A DNA stretch of 64,000 nt from positions 1,120,074 to 1,184,073 of the forward strand of contig NW_024468510.1 in NCBI RefSeq assembly GCF_001632365.1, in the 5' to 3' direction. This DNA is from Laetiporus sulphureus 93-53. Lineage: Eukaryota > Basidiomycota > Agaricomycetes > Polyporales > Laetiporaceae. Under the pieces are notes generated by a model. The model was not told the origin of the DNA, made no database searches, and was given only the letters and a program-made list of their open reading frames with translations. Both the position numbers and the translations under genes were made by a program. Below are positions 63,507-64,000 of this stretch, one piece after another. The first letter of the stretch is position 1. Every line of letters starts with the position of its first letter.

Positions 63507-63708
63507 CTACCAGGATTTCATGCTAGCAATTCAGAAATGTATCTACATCACCAAAGATTGCTGGTGAGTGACCTTGTTACAGGATTTCGTGCTAGACATT
63601 CCAAAACATATGTAGGTTACAAGAAATTGCCGGTGAGCCACCTTACTTCCGAGGTAGAAATCCGGCGGAATCCGCCGGCACATATCCGCCGGAATCTGCA
63701 CCATAGGT
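63507..63708 (-). repeat. Right inverted arm
   Basis: Reverse complement of the left arm with about four differences. The hairpin is weaker here, 9 bp instead of 12. It ends CCATAGGT at 63708, 193 bp before the SEC22 start codon. One more tandem unit continues inward at 63478-63506. Confidence 0.9.
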
Positions 63709-63901
63709 TGGTCGCTCTCCAAGTTTGGGTGGCCGGTCTACACAGTCACGTGGCCTACTACACGTCACGTACACGTAGATATCCCCGAAGAAGCGCCAGT
63801 GGGTACATCGACGCTTGCTGCATCTTGCTTCACGTCGTCCTTGGTGTTTGTCTACCTTCCGTATATCCGGTGCATATACCACTTACCCTCACAACATCAA
63901 G

Positions 63902-64000
63902 ATGGTCAAGTCAACTCTCATAGTCCGAGCCTCTGACGCGCTACCCTTGGCAGCCAGTGTGGATGATGAGCAGGTGAGCTGCCGATGCTAGCAATCCACG
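63902..64000 (+). CDS. SEC22: SEC22, ER-Golgi R-SNARE (first exon, runs off the window)
   Basis: R-SNARE of ER-Golgi vesicles in both directions. Only exon 1 is present: MVKSTLIVRASDALPLAASVDDEQ in two parts, matching the longin-domain start of Sec22 (yeast MIKSTLIYRED). The exon ends at 63973 and a GTGAGC donor begins at 63974. TATA-like runs (CCGTATATCC, GTGCATATACC) lie 25-45 bp upstream. The inverted-repeat element ends under 200 bp before the start. Confidence 0.8.

Larger units (their letters stand above)
56024..63708. mobile_element. Composite inverted-repeat (foldback-type) element carrying a LINE
   Basis: The outer limits are two inverted arms of 201-202 bp that agree at about 98%. 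Between them lie subterminal tandem units on the left, a non-LTR retrotransposon, a gap of 648 N and the right arm. No transposase is seen, so this may be a non-autonomous DNA transposon later hit by a LINE. A clean target-site duplication is not visible: the left flank ends GGTCCG and the right flank begins TGGTCG. Confidence 0.65.

Noticed and set aside
62524..63923. Open frames running through the N gap (both strands)
   Set aside because: They are open only because N codons cannot be stops. Nothing can be said about sequence inside the gap.

Overview
The window looks like nuclear DNA of a filamentous basidiomycete, most likely an Agaricomycete. Nearly every gene is cut by many short introns (about 50-60 bp, GT...AG), genes are packed tightly on both strands, and several products match mushroom-type families (a DUF6741-type protein, a GPC1 acyltransferase, a tandem pair of P450s). 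The species cannot be told from the sequence. Coding coordinates run from start codon to stop codon and include introns; exon joins were read by eye.

Layout. 0.3-11.3 kb: an equilibrative nucleoside transporter, VFA1 divergent from a glutathione-dependent formaldehyde dehydrogenase, and an unusually large HBS1 divergent from the mitochondrial single-strand DNA-binding protein. 11.4-12.3 kb: a heme-degrading-domain (DUF336) gene with several stop codons. 12.8-21.5 kb: NIPA-type magnesium transporter divergent from SEC12, then TAF9, lysophospholipid acyltransferase ALE1 and a four-helix membrane protein. 21.5-27.6 kb: gene-poor, holding a sugar transporter and an unrecognised single-helix membrane protein. 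27.6-39.9 kb: WDR89, the methylcrotonoyl-CoA carboxylase beta subunit divergent from PRP31, ISU1 divergent from GPC1, tRNA adenosine deaminase, DUF6741 protein. 41.2-46.1 kb: WDR59 (GATOR2/SEA complex). 46.5-54.4 kb: a decayed P450, an intact P450 and a short-chain dehydrogenase. 54.7-64 kb: MPO1 (sphingolipid long-chain base alpha-oxidation) and the start of SEC22, separated by a large repeat structure.

That structure is the most unusual part. Two 201-202 bp arms, about 98% identical and in inverted orientation, lie at 56024-56224 and 63507-63708. Inside the left arm is an array of about ten 45-62 bp units that flips orientation near 56.9 kb. A non-LTR retrotransposon with a zinc-knuckle ORF1 and an endonuclease/RT/RNase H ORF2 sits within it. 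The simplest reading is a foldback-type element interrupted by a LINE and landed in the MPO1/SEC22 promoter region. A 648-base run of N hides the LINE 3' end.

Most genes are housekeeping and not obviously one pathway. Two functional links stand out: GPC1 and ALE1 catalyse successive steps of phosphatidylcholine re-acylation, and SEC12 and SEC22 both act in ER-Golgi traffic.
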